NCBI GenBank assembly: GCA_002722315.1
Contig: PBLG01000046.1
Location: 248,001 to 312,000, forward strand
Direction: 5' to 3'
DNA length: 64,000 nucleotides
Source: Lysobacterales bacterium
GTDB lineage: Bacteria; Pseudomonadota; Gammaproteobacteria; Xanthomonadales; Wenzhouxiangellaceae
A program made the translations under genes and the position numbers. Shown piece by piece: positions 38,682 through 46,801 of this stretch. Under the pieces are notes generated by a model that saw only the letters and a list, made by a program, of their open reading frames with translations, did no database searches and was not told the origin of the DNA. Numbering within the stretch: position 1 is the first letter of the stretch; every line of letters begins with the position of its first letter.

Positions 38682-39389
38682 ATGAGTTATATATTCTGGT
38701 TCTTGTTGTTGCTAGTGCTCGCCACGTGTCCAGCTATTGGGCAGCATGGTTCCATGGATGATTCCTCCATCAGGCCTGCAATAGATGTAGAGCAGTTTGA
38801 ATCGCTCATAAGTAAATCAGAACTAGTCTTTCTGGGAGACCTGAAGGCAATTAGCAGGATTCGCCGGGTTTCGGACAGGGTCATACCCGGCCCCTGGGTT
38901 GTGACGCAATACTTCATGGAAATTGACAACGTAGTACTTTCGCCACCCGAAAAGGCAATCTCGGAAACGATTTCTTTCGCTTCCTATAGTGGAGATCTGA
39001 CACTTCGGAACGAGATGGATATCGAGAGCGGTACAGAAGACCAGGGAATCGACCAGGGCTCTCTCGAATCAAGTGGTTACAAGGGCGTATTTGAACGGTT
39101 CGGCTTATCGCAATCACTATCTCATTCTGCGAGCATTGGACGAACGGGAAGGTATCTCGTTTTTATACTATCCAGTCGACAACCGGGTATGTTTGATGGG
39201 GCGCGGCTTCTGAAGGCTTACCGAGTCAGCCAAGTAAACGGAAAAGATGTCGTTGAAGTTGGCGGCAAAATCGGGAAAGTCGATTATGCAGACCTGGAGC
39301 CGGCATTGAAATCTCGCGCCGATCTTCTGGGCAGCTACGATTTCCATGCAAGGAGAAATAGACCGGGTACGCTGCATATCGGGCGCTGA
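38682..39389 (+). CDS. Unrecognised exported protein, tandem copy B
   Basis: 235 residues, strongly similar along its length to copy A: both contain FESLISKSELVFLGDLKAIS, IIPGPWVVTQYFMEI-like and KIGKVDYADLE segments, and both end with RRNRPGTLHIGR. The signal peptide region differs (LLLLVLATCPAIGQ). Conservation is highest in the last third, where long DNA stretches are identical, consistent with recent duplication or gene conversion. A GGAAAG precedes the ATG. Divergence concentrates between residues about 75 and 140. Confidence 0.78.
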   Translation: MSYIFWFLLLLVLATCPAIGQHGSMDDSSIRPAIDVEQFESLISKSELVFLGDLKAISRIRRVSDRVIPGPWVVTQYFMEIDNVVLSPPEKAISETISFASYSGDLTLRNEMDIESGTEDQGIDQGSLESSGYKGVFERFGLSQSLSHSASIGRTGRYLVFILSSRQPGMFDGARLLKAYRVSQVNGKDVVEVGGKIGKVDYADLEPALKSRADLLGSYDFHARRNRPGTLHIGR

Positions 39390-39453
39390 ATGCATCTGAC
39401 TCACAGAAGCACAGGTGGCACACGATTGTGGTTTCAGCTGGATATCGACATTT

Positions 39454-40269
39454 CTAGGGAACCTGGTCGACCGGTTGGAGCATGATCGACTTGCGCGCCA
39501 GGAGGTTGTCATTCGAAACCTCGTTCGAAAATAGTCCGAGTCGAATTCCCTCAGGCGGGACATCAAGCCAATATGTCGTCTTGAACAGCCCATCCGGATC
39601 CAGCTCGAAGAGAGTTGCTTGATTATCGAGATCGTACAGAATCACGCGGGTGGCAAATCCGACGAGCTGTATATCCATCCGGCACGTATCGTCTGCCGGG
39701 GAGGTCATTTCGCACCGATCCGGTCCCAGTATGTCTGCGGAAGCGTTGGCGGCAAATGACTCAGTGGTCGATACCAGGTAGTTTTCTCCCTTCTCGTTGA
39801 GATAGGAGATCAGGAACGTGTTCTCTCCCGGGGTGAGATCCACCGGCACTGATCCGCTCCATCCGGAAGCAATGAGTTCATCGGCATTGGTGTAAACGAG
39901 AAGCTGTCCCGGACGATATTCATCGGGCAGCTTCCACGTCATCGTCAAGGTACAGGCGTCTTCGCCGACTTCGACGACGCAATAGATATTGGAGAATTCG
40001 AAGCTCCTTGCGTAGTGTCGGATCGCACCGATGATGACCCTGGTTGAAAAACCATCGAACTCCCGCATGGGTGGCGGTATCGATGCCGTGCGTGAATCTG
40101 CCTGTTCCGGAGGTGAATTGGAGAATGTTCCGGGTGTCGAACTCTGCGCGTCGTCGGGTGGCTGGCTCGTGACTGTTTCCGAAGGCGTTGAATCCAGGAG
40201 CAGCAGCGTGGCTATTCCGCCGATGGAAATTGCGAGCAGCGCTGCGAGGACAATTCCTTTGGAGTTCAT
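39454..40269 (-). CDS. Unrecognised membrane-anchored exported protein
   Basis: 271 residues from MNSKGIVLAALLAISIGG, an N-terminal hydrophobic anchor or signal, followed by a Ser/Thr/Pro-rich linker (about 30-70) and beta-rich domains. Phrases such as LTMTWKLPDEYRPGQLLVYT, VDLTPGENTFLISY and DIQLVGFATRVILYDL suggest Ig-like folding. Two pairs of cysteines (YCVVEVGEDAC and RCEMTSPADDTC) could form disulfides in the periplasm. Family not recognised. It is divergent from yebC. Confidence 0.7.
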   Translation of the reverse strand: MNSKGIVLAALLAISIGGIATLLLLDSTPSETVTSQPPDDAQSSTPGTFSNSPPEQADSRTASIPPPMREFDGFSTRVIIGAIRHYARSFEFSNIYCVVEVGEDACTLTMTWKLPDEYRPGQLLVYTNADELIASGWSGSVPVDLTPGENTFLISYLNEKGENYLVSTTESFAANASADILGPDRCEMTSPADDTCRMDIQLVGFATRVILYDLDNQATLFELDPDGLFKTTYWLDVPPEGIRLGLFSNEVSNDNLLARKSIMLQPVDQVP

Positions 40270-40424
40270 GCTCAGTCTGTTCTGGTCTGATATCGTCGTC
40301 GAGCGTAGCACGGCGCCATCCGGGAGCGTACGCACGCCGAAAGCCCGGCCGGCACGCGACTGGTGGAAAAAATGCGTAATCGGCTAAAATAGCCGTTTGG
40401 CAAGCTCACACGAGAATCGCAAAC

Positions 40425-41162
40425 ATGGCAGGTCACAGCAAATGGGCCAATATCCAGCACAGAAAAAAGGCCCAGGACGCCAAGCGGGGGAAGATATTTA
40501 CCCGGCTGGTGCGTGAAATCACGGTCGCCGCGCGCGAGGGCGGGGGCGACCCCGAGGCCAATCCGCGGCTGCGGCTGGCGTGGGACAAGGCCAACGCGGC
40601 CAACGTGCCCAAGGACAACATCGAGCGCGCCATCAAGAAGGCCACCGGCGAGCTCGAGGGCGTGGACTACGAAGAGATCACCTACGAGGGCTACGCGCCA
40701 GGCGGGGTGGCCGTGATGGTCGAGACCGTCACCGACAACCGCAACCGCACCGTGGCCGCGGTTCGCCACGCGTTCTCCAAGCACGGCGGCAACCTCGGGA
40801 CCGACGGCTCGGTGGCCTACCTGTTCGAGAAGAAGGGCGTGATCACGTTTGCCCCCGGCACCGGCGAGGACAGGGTGATGGAGGCCGCGCTGGAGGCCGG
40901 CGCCGAGGACATCGAGACCGACGACGACGGCTCGATCGAGGTCCTGACCACGCCCGAAGAGTTCTCCGGCGTCCTCGGCGTGCTGCGCGAAGCGGGCCTG
41001 GAGCCCGAGGAGGCCGAGGTCACCATGCGGCCGGCGACGCTGGTCGAGCAGGATCTCGAATCCGGCCAGAAGCTGCTGAAGTTCCTCGACGTGCTCGAAG
41101 AGATCGACGACACCCAGAACGTCTGGCACAACGCCGATATCCCGGCCGAGGCCTACGAGTGA
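40425..41162 (+). CDS. yebC: YebC/TACO1-family protein
   Basis: 245 residues, the usual length: [57 protein letters not shown] and [15 protein letters not shown]. The family was long annotated as a regulator; members also act in translation of proline-rich stretches, so the exact role here is open. It lies directly upstream of ruvC with 7 bases between, the standard yebC-ruvC-ruvA order. No SOS box was found upstream in my reading. Confidence 0.96.
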   Translation: MAGHSKWANIQHRKKAQDAKRGKIFTRLVREITVAAREGGGDPEANPRLRLAWDKANAANVPKDNIERAIKKATGELEGVDYEEITYEGYAPGGVAVMVETVTDNRNRTVAAVRHAFSKHGGNLGTDGSVAYLFEKKGVITFAPGTGEDRVMEAALEAGAEDIETDDDGSIEVLTTPEEFSGVLGVLREAGLEPEEAEVTMRPATLVEQDLESGQKLLKFLDVLEEIDDTQNVWHNADIPAEAYE

Positions 41163-41169
41163 CGTCGTA

Positions 41170-41658
41170 ATGCGCATTCTCGGCCTCGACCCGGGCTCGC
41201 GCATCACCGGCATCGGCATCATCGACGGCGAGTCGCTGGTCGCCGCCCGCCAGCTCACCCTGGGCGGCGGCGAGATGCCCGAAAGGCTGGCCGGCATATT
41301 TTCCGGCGTGACCGAGGTCATCGCCGAATTCCAGCCCGACGTGGTCGCGATCGAGACCGTTTTCATGAGCCGGAACCCGCAATCGGCAATCAAGCTGGGG
41401 CAGGCCAGGGGGGCGGCGATCTGCGCCGCGGTACACGCCGGGCTGGCGGTGCACGAATACGCCCCCAGGCTGATCAAGCAGGCCATCGTCGGGCGCGGCG
41501 GGGCCGACAAGGAACAGGTGCAGCACATGGTTCGCGTTCTGCTGAAATCGACTGAAAGATTCGGCGCCGATGCCGCCGACGCGCTGGCCGTGGCGCTGTG
41601 CCACCTGCACTCGGCGCGCACTGCAAGGCGCCTGCCGCAGGGCGTGGTGCTTCGATGA
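41170..41658 (+). CDS. ruvC: Holliday junction resolvase RuvC
   Basis: 162 residues. The catalytic acidic residues are visible in [38 protein letters not shown] and [13 protein letters not shown]. Resolves Holliday junctions together with RuvAB. The stop overlaps the ruvA ATG (ATGA). Upstream yebC ends 7 bases earlier. Confidence 0.97.
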   Translation: MRILGLDPGSRITGIGIIDGESLVAARQLTLGGGEMPERLAGIFSGVTEVIAEFQPDVVAIETVFMSRNPQSAIKLGQARGAAICAAVHAGLAVHEYAPRLIKQAIVGRGGADKEQVQHMVRVLLKSTERFGADAADALAVALCHLHSARTARRLPQGVVLR

Positions 41659-42260
41659 TCGCCCGTCTCGCCGGCACGCTGCTGGAACGCCGTCCGCCCA
41701 ACCTGCTGATCGACGTCGGCGGGGTGGGTTACGAGGTCGAGGCGCCGATGAGCGTGTTCGACCGGCTGCCGGCAAACGGCCAGCCCTGCACGCTGCTGAT
41801 CCACCAGGTCATTCGCGAGGACGCGCACCTGCTGTTCGGGTTCATCAGCCCATCCGACCGCGAACTGTTCCGCAGCCTGCTGAAGATCTCCGGCGTCGGG
41901 CCCAAGGTCGCGCTGGCGATCCTGTCCAGCGTCTCGGCGGCCGATTTCGCGCTGATGGTCGAATCCGGCGACAGCCAGGCGCTGACCCGCCTGCCGGGCA
42001 TCGGCAAGAAGACCGCCGAGCGCCTGATTCTCGAAATGAAGAGCCGGCTCGACGGTCTCGAACTCGGGTCCGGTTCATCGACCGGCGCCGGTCAGTCGGC
42101 GGGCGGTGAACGCAACGCCTCAGGCGAGGCCCGCGCCGGCCTGGTGGCGCTGGGCTACTCGCCGGCCGAGGCGCTGAAGATGATCAAGGGGGTGGGCGAC
42201 GACTCGGCCAGCGCCGAAGCGATGATCCGCCAGGCGCTGAAGAACCGGATGCAGCGTTGA
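41655..42260 (+). CDS. ruvA: Holliday junction branch migration protein RuvA
   Basis: 201 residues starting [27 protein letters not shown]. The acidic-pin/OB-fold domain, helix-hairpin-helix repeats ([18 protein letters not shown] and [19 protein letters not shown]) and the C-terminal RuvB-binding domain ([19 protein letters not shown]) are complete. In most gammaproteobacteria ruvB follows at once; here the next gene is a convergent PAS-GGDEF-EAL gene whose stop abuts the ruvA stop, and ruvB is 12.5 kb further on. Confidence 0.97.
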   Translation: MIARLAGTLLERRPPNLLIDVGGVGYEVEAPMSVFDRLPANGQPCTLLIHQVIREDAHLLFGFISPSDRELFRSLLKISGVGPKVALAILSSVSAADFALMVESGDSQALTRLPGIGKKTAERLILEMKSRLDGLELGSGSSTGAGQSAGGERNASGEARAGLVALGYSPAEALKMIKGVGDDSASAEAMIRQALKNRMQR

Positions 42261-45122
42261 TCAATCGGCGAGAGGCCAGGGTTCGGGCTTGTGAATCGCG
42301 AAGCCCTGGGCGAAGTCGATGCCGAGCTCGCGAAGCACTTCCAGGTCTTCGATGTGTTCGACCTGTTCGGCGACGCACGGAATGCCGGCCGTTCGAGCAA
42401 TCTGTGCAATGCCTCCGACCATCGCACGACCGAGGCGCGAGTTTCGCATGTCGCGAACCAGCTCGCCGTCGATCTTCAGGCCATCGATCGGCAGCATCTT
42501 CAGGTATCCGAACGAAGAAAAACCACTGCCGAAGTCATCCAGGCTGATCGAGCAGCCAAAGCGACGTATCCCGTTTATGAATTCCAGTGCCTCTGCGAGC
42601 CGGAAAATGGCGTTGCTCTCGGTGATTTCGAAACAGACATTGGCTGGATCGACACCGTTTCTTGCGAACTCCCGGGTGACGAACTCCAGGCTGTCGGACT
42701 GGCTGAAGCTTGCCCCCGACAGATTGATCGAGAATCTGTCCTCGGGCCTGATCTCACCGCGCGCATTGGCCTTGCCTATGGCCTGCAGCGCGTGCTCGAC
42801 CACCCATCGATCGAGCATCACGATCTTGTTGAAGCGTTCGGCGGCGGGGATGAATAGCGCCGGAGAAACAAGCGATCCTTCACGGTCGACCATTCGCAAC
42901 AAAATTTCGCATCGCTCGCCATCAAGGTCGTCCCGCAAGGCACTGATTCGCTGGACATGTAACTGGAAACGATTGTTGAGCAGCGCATCGCTGACTTCGA
43001 CGGCTGTCCGCAGCTGGATGCCGCTTTGCTGATGAGCCTCGTCGCCGGGGCGAAACGCGCTGATCTGATTGCGTCCGTTGTCCTTGGCCATGTAGCAGGC
43101 CTGGTCGGCCGCCTGCAGCGCCTCGATAAGAGTCGTGGCGCCGGCCACCTCGACCACCCCGATGCTGATGCCGACCTGGAAACGATGCTGTCGCCAGGCA
43201 AACTCGAAGTCGTTGATCGCCGCGACCAGTTTCTCGGCCACCTCGATTCCGCGCTCCAGCGTGCAGCATTGCAGGAGTAGTGCAAACTCATCTCCGCCCA
43301 GTCGAGCCAGCAGGTCGGACTTGCGCACCTGGCGCAACATCAGCGCCGCCAGTTCCCCCAGCAGCTGATCGCCAACGTGATGCCCGCAGGAATCGTTGAC
43401 AAGCTTGAACTGGTCCAGATCCATGTAAAGCAGGCAGTGGGGTTCGCGAGCCGAATCGCGAGCCAGAATCTTTTCGGCCTCGCTCTCGAACTTGCGCCGA
43501 TTGAACAGGCCGGTCAGCGAATCGTGCTGCGCCTGCCACGTGATCTGGCGTGATTTGCGCCGGCTTTCGGTCACGTCGCGGAAGACGATCACGAAACCGC
43601 CGGACGATCTGGTGTCGGCTAGTGGGGTTATCGAAAGCTCGATGTCACTGTAGCGCCCGGTCCGTCCGTCCAGACAGAAAGCCCTGGAAGCAAGCAGTTC
43701 CGGATCGTGCAGCAGATGCAGGGGATTGATCTCGACCGCGCTGTCATCGTGTTCCCAGTAAAGGATCCGCATCACGTCGGACAAGGCGGCGCCTGTGGCA
43801 TGCTCGGGCGCTCGCCCGGTCAGCCGACAAGCCACCGGGTTCAAGTACTGAACCTTTCCGTCGAGATCGGTGCGAATCACCGCATCGGAAATCGAATCGA
43901 GTGTCACGCGCGCTTCGGCGCGCGCAGAGGCAAACGCCTGCTGCTCGCGCTTGCGCTCTGTCACATCGGACATGGTGCCGATCATGCGCGCCCCAGCGCC
44001 CTGCTCTGTGGCGAGAAACGAGCCACGGTCCACGATGTCGATCCAGACACCATCGGCGCGCTCGAACCGGTATTCGGCAACGTATTCGCCGTTGCCGGCC
44101 TGCGCCCGTTCCAGCGCCTCGACTGCGCGGACCCGGTCATCCGGGTGAATGCGCCGTTCCCACTGAGCGAGGTCGATATGCACGGCTTCGTCTAAATCGC
44201 AGCCCAGAACGGTCTTGATCGCTCCAAGCCAATGGATCCGACCGGTTGCGAAATCGGCATCGTAGACGAGTTGCCCGGTGGCAAGCGCCATGGTCCGATA
44301 AGCCCGTTCGCTGTATGCGATCCGGGCTTCGGCGCGCGCCCGCCGGGTCACATCCCGCAGCGTCCCGCGAAAGCCGGAGGGTGTTCCTGCGTCGCTGCGA
44401 ATCTGCGAAACAGAACATTCCAGCGTGAGCGTCGAGCCTCGGGTATCGACAATCCTGATATTGATGCCGCGTCCACTGACGCCCCTGTGTGCCACCCGTA
44501 GAAATGCACGCATGACGCGTGCCTTGTCTTCATCGACGACGCGATCCAGAATTCGCAGGCCCACGATGTGGTCATCGTCCACCTCGAGAATCTCCCGGAG
44601 TGCGGCGTTGCAGAACAACAGGCTGCCGTCAAGGTCGAGTTCGAAATAGCCGTCGATCAACGATTCGACGATTGTCCGGTACTGTTCCTCGCGCTGGACC
44701 AGCAGCGCTTCGGCATTCTTTCGCGCGCTGATATCACGGTAGATTCCGAAAATTCCGATCTGCTCATGGGTCGAGCGGATAGGTACACCGGAGACTTCAA
44801 CGTCCAGGAGACTGCCATCGCGCGTCATGCGCGAAGATTCGACGCGCACCGGCGTGCCGTCGAGCACTTCGCTGGAAATTTCGCTGGCCTCGTCGTGAAA
44901 TCCCGGGGCGACAATCAACTCGTGGATCGATCGGCCGACGCACTCGGTCATCGAATACCCGAACAACGCTTCGAAGGCGGAGTTGGTGCGGATCACGCGA
45001 TCAGTGCCGTCAACCAGCACGATTCCATCGGGCGAGTGCTCGAACAGATGTTCAAACAGGATCGAATCGAGGCCTGAATCGCTGCCGGTCGAGTCGGGCT
45101 TGCATTTTGCAGTGGCGTCCAT
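42261..45122 (-). CDS. Multi-PAS GGDEF-EAL c-di-GMP signalling protein
   Basis: About 953 residues from ATG 45122; an in-frame GTG/ATG further up (to 45242) is possible. Four PAS-like regions come first (DGIVLVDGTDRVIRTNSAFEALFGYS; DGYFELDLDGSLLFCNAAL; a third with RIHWLGAIKTVLG; AVIRTDLDGKVQYLNPVACR). A GGDEF domain follows with DSLTGLFNRRKFESEAEKIL, YMDLDQFKLVNDSCGHHVGDQ and ARLGGDEFALLLQ. Then an EAL domain: CEILLRMVDREGSLVSP (EIL in place of EAL, catalytic Glu kept), FEITESNAI and SLDDFGSGFSSFGYLKMLP. No membrane helices were seen, so it is cytoplasmic. Either or both activities may be retained. Confidence 0.93.
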   Translation of the reverse strand: MDATAKCKPDSTGSDSGLDSILFEHLFEHSPDGIVLVDGTDRVIRTNSAFEALFGYSMTECVGRSIHELIVAPGFHDEASEISSEVLDGTPVRVESSRMTRDGSLLDVEVSGVPIRSTHEQIGIFGIYRDISARKNAEALLVQREEQYRTIVESLIDGYFELDLDGSLLFCNAALREILEVDDDHIVGLRILDRVVDEDKARVMRAFLRVAHRGVSGRGINIRIVDTRGSTLTLECSVSQIRSDAGTPSGFRGTLRDVTRRARAEARIAYSERAYRTMALATGQLVYDADFATGRIHWLGAIKTVLGCDLDEAVHIDLAQWERRIHPDDRVRAVEALERAQAGNGEYVAEYRFERADGVWIDIVDRGSFLATEQGAGARMIGTMSDVTERKREQQAFASARAEARVTLDSISDAVIRTDLDGKVQYLNPVACRLTGRAPEHATGAALSDVMRILYWEHDDSAVEINPLHLLHDPELLASRAFCLDGRTGRYSDIELSITPLADTRSSGGFVIVFRDVTESRRKSRQITWQAQHDSLTGLFNRRKFESEAEKILARDSAREPHCLLYMDLDQFKLVNDSCGHHVGDQLLGELAALMLRQVRKSDLLARLGGDEFALLLQCCTLERGIEVAEKLVAAINDFEFAWRQHRFQVGISIGVVEVAGATTLIEALQAADQACYMAKDNGRNQISAFRPGDEAHQQSGIQLRTAVEVSDALLNNRFQLHVQRISALRDDLDGERCEILLRMVDREGSLVSPALFIPAAERFNKIVMLDRWVVEHALQAIGKANARGEIRPEDRFSINLSGASFSQSDSLEFVTREFARNGVDPANVCFEITESNAIFRLAEALEFINGIRRFGCSISLDDFGSGFSSFGYLKMLPIDGLKIDGELVRDMRNSRLGRAMVGGIAQIARTAGIPCVAEQVEHIEDLEVLRELGIDFAQGFAIHKPEPWPLAD

Positions 45123-45402
45123 CCCTAAAAATATGCAATACACGTGCCATGGGTTGCGGGCCGCTGCCCCCGCCACACGCGAGCGGGGTGGATGCGTGGC
45201 CGGTTGAAGATCCGGCGGGAATTCGGATGGCCAAGATGGCAAAACTGGTTGAAATCTTTCAGATTGCGCGGCGTCCGGGTGCGAACGGGCGCGGGCCGAT
45301 CACCTTAAGGCCTGCTGTCGGTCTTGCCTGAACGCGCGTGCCGGACGTAGACTTCTTCCGGGAGCGGCAGCGGGGGCCGGGGTTTTTCGAGGGAGTCAGA
45401 CC

Positions 45403-45966
45403 ATGCTGAGCATTATCGATCTCTGGATGCCGATACTGGTATCCGCCGTACTTGTATTCATTGCAAGTTCCGTCATCCACATGGTGCTCAAGACGCACAA
45501 CAGCGACTACCGCCGCCTGCCGAACGAAGAACGGGTCACGAGCGCCGTCCGCGAGCAGGGCGCCTCGCCGGGCGTCTACATGTTTCCCTACTGCACCGAC
45601 ATGAAGGAGATGGGTTCGGAGGAAACGAAGGCGAAGTTCCAGCGCGGCCCGGTCGGAATGCTGACCCTGATGCCCGACGGCATTCCCAACGTCGGCAAGT
45701 CGCTCGGCATGTGGGTGGTCTACCTGCTGCTGGTCGCGGTTTTCGTCGCCTACATCGCCGCCGCATCGCTCGCGCCCGCGGCCGACTACCCGACCGTCTT
45801 CCGTGTTGCCGGCGCGGCAGCCTTCCTGCCGTTCGTGCTCGGCAACATGCCGGCCGCCATCTGGCACGGACAGCCGTGGTCGACGACGATACGATTCGCG
45901 ATCGACGGCGTGGTCTACAGCCTGCTCGTTGCCGGCACCTTCGCGGGTTTCTGGCCGGGCGGTTGA
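45403..45966 (+). CDS. Small multi-spanning membrane protein of unknown function
   Basis: 187 residues with about four membrane helices: MPILVSAVLVFIASSVIHMVL, VVYLLLVAVFVAYIAAASLA, AGAAAFLPFVLGNMPAAIW and FAIDGVVYSLLVAGTFAGFW. Between the first and second is a conserved-looking soluble loop (KTHNSDYRRLPNEERV...SPGVYMFPYC). I recognise this as a family found widely in bacteria but not its function. There is an isolated promoter region upstream. The gene lies at the start of the plus-strand part of the island. Confidence 0.75.
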   Translation: MLSIIDLWMPILVSAVLVFIASSVIHMVLKTHNSDYRRLPNEERVTSAVREQGASPGVYMFPYCTDMKEMGSEETKAKFQRGPVGMLTLMPDGIPNVGKSLGMWVVYLLLVAVFVAYIAAASLAPAADYPTVFRVAGAAAFLPFVLGNMPAAIWHGQPWSTTIRFAIDGVVYSLLVAGTFAGFWPGG

Positions 45967-46008
45967 GTCACAACGATGGGGAATCGAACCCGTTGTAGCC
46001 GCCCGAAA

Positions 46009-46037
46009 TTGACAAACCTTGCCAAAATTGAGATTCT
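46009..46037 (+). promoter_or_regulatory. Candidate promoter of the parDE module
   Basis: TTGACA at 46009-46014 is a consensus -35. The -10 at 17 bp spacing (GATTCT, 46032-46037) is weak, so the call rests mostly on the -35 and on position 23 bases before the antitoxin start. Confidence 0.35.
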
Positions 46038-46059
46038 TGGGTAATTCCCGCGCACCAAG

Positions 46060-46308
46060 GTGAAATCCGTGACGACAATGAATGTGTCCCTTCCGGAAGA
46101 AATGAAGCGATGGGTTGAGGACCAGGGCAAGACCGGGCGGTTTGGAAATTCCAGTGATTACGTTCGGGAGCTCATTCGGCGCGATCAGGAGCGTCAGGCG
46201 AAGATCGCACACCTTCAGCGACTGATCGACGAAGGAATCCACAGCGGTGTCAGCGAAATGAGCATGGCCGACTTGCGGAACTCGGCTCGAAGCAAGATCA
46301 GACCCTGA
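46060..46308 (+). CDS. parD: ParD-type antitoxin (ribbon-helix-helix)
   Basis: 82 residues from GTG 46060, or a start at the in-frame ATG 46078 giving MNVSLPEEMKRWVEDQ. The ribbon-helix-helix is TTMNVSLPEEMKRWVEDQ plus NSSDYVRELIRRDQ. The C-terminal part (LQRLIDEGIHSGVSEMSMADL) matches the toxin-binding tail of the CC2985-type ParD family. The toxin gene follows after 2 bases. It probably represses its own promoter with the toxin. Confidence 0.92.
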   Translation: MKSVTTMNVSLPEEMKRWVEDQGKTGRFGNSSDYVRELIRRDQERQAKIAHLQRLIDEGIHSGVSEMSMADLRNSARSKIRP

Positions 46309-46310
46309 AC

Positions 46311-46610
46311 GTGGCCTATCGGCTGACGCGCAGGGCCGCCGAGGACATCGAAGAGATCTATTCATTTGGCGCTGAGCAGTTTGGCGTCGACCAGGCCGAC
46401 GCCTATCACACGCTGCTGGAACGCACCTTCGAGTTCCTTGCGAATAATCCGCTCGCGGCCCGAAAGCGACTGGAACTGGCGCCGCCGATTCGAATACACG
46501 CGGTGCAGTCTCACCTGGTGATCTACCGGGTCGAAGACAATGGCGAGATCCTGATCGTTCGCGTTCGGCACGGCCACGAAGACTGGGCCGAACCGGTGGT
46601 CGACCCCTGA
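46311..46610 (+). CDS. parE: ParE-type toxin
   Basis: 99 residues from GTG 46311, spaced 2 bases after parD. Typical ParE/RelE-fold features: AYRLTRRAAEDIEEIYSFGAEQFG, LLERTFEFLANNPLA and IRIHAVQSHLVIYRVEDNGEILIVRVRHGHEDW. ParE toxins typically poison DNA gyrase; the target here is not shown by sequence. Complete, with no sign of decay. Confidence 0.92.
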   Translation: MAYRLTRRAAEDIEEIYSFGAEQFGVDQADAYHTLLERTFEFLANNPLAARKRLELAPPIRIHAVQSHLVIYRVEDNGEILIVRVRHGHEDWAEPVVDP

Positions 46611-46745
46611 TCGCGCAATCAGACATTTTGCCGATAGACGAAACCCTGGTTGGCCGAGCAGCATCGCTTGGTTTCGAGCACGATTTGACCCTTGAGATTC
46701 CCGATTTCGCAGCCCCAGAAAATTCTCTTAAATACCTGTTTTGAT

Positions 46746-46781
46746 TTGAAAATGAGTGCCTGAAACTGTATACTTGAACAG
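46746..46781 (+). promoter_or_regulatory. SOS-type promoter: LexA-like box over a consensus-like sigma70 promoter
   Basis: TTGAAA (46746-46751) and TATACT (46769-46774) are separated by exactly 17 bases. The box CTGT-ATACTTGA-ACAG (46766-46781) fits the gammaproteobacterial LexA pattern CTGT-N8-ACAG and covers the -10. GGAG lies 8 bases before the ATG of the DUF222-HNH gene. LexA binding is inferred from the match. Confidence 0.78.
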
Positions 46782-46801
46782 TATTCAAGCGGAGTTCACT
46801 C

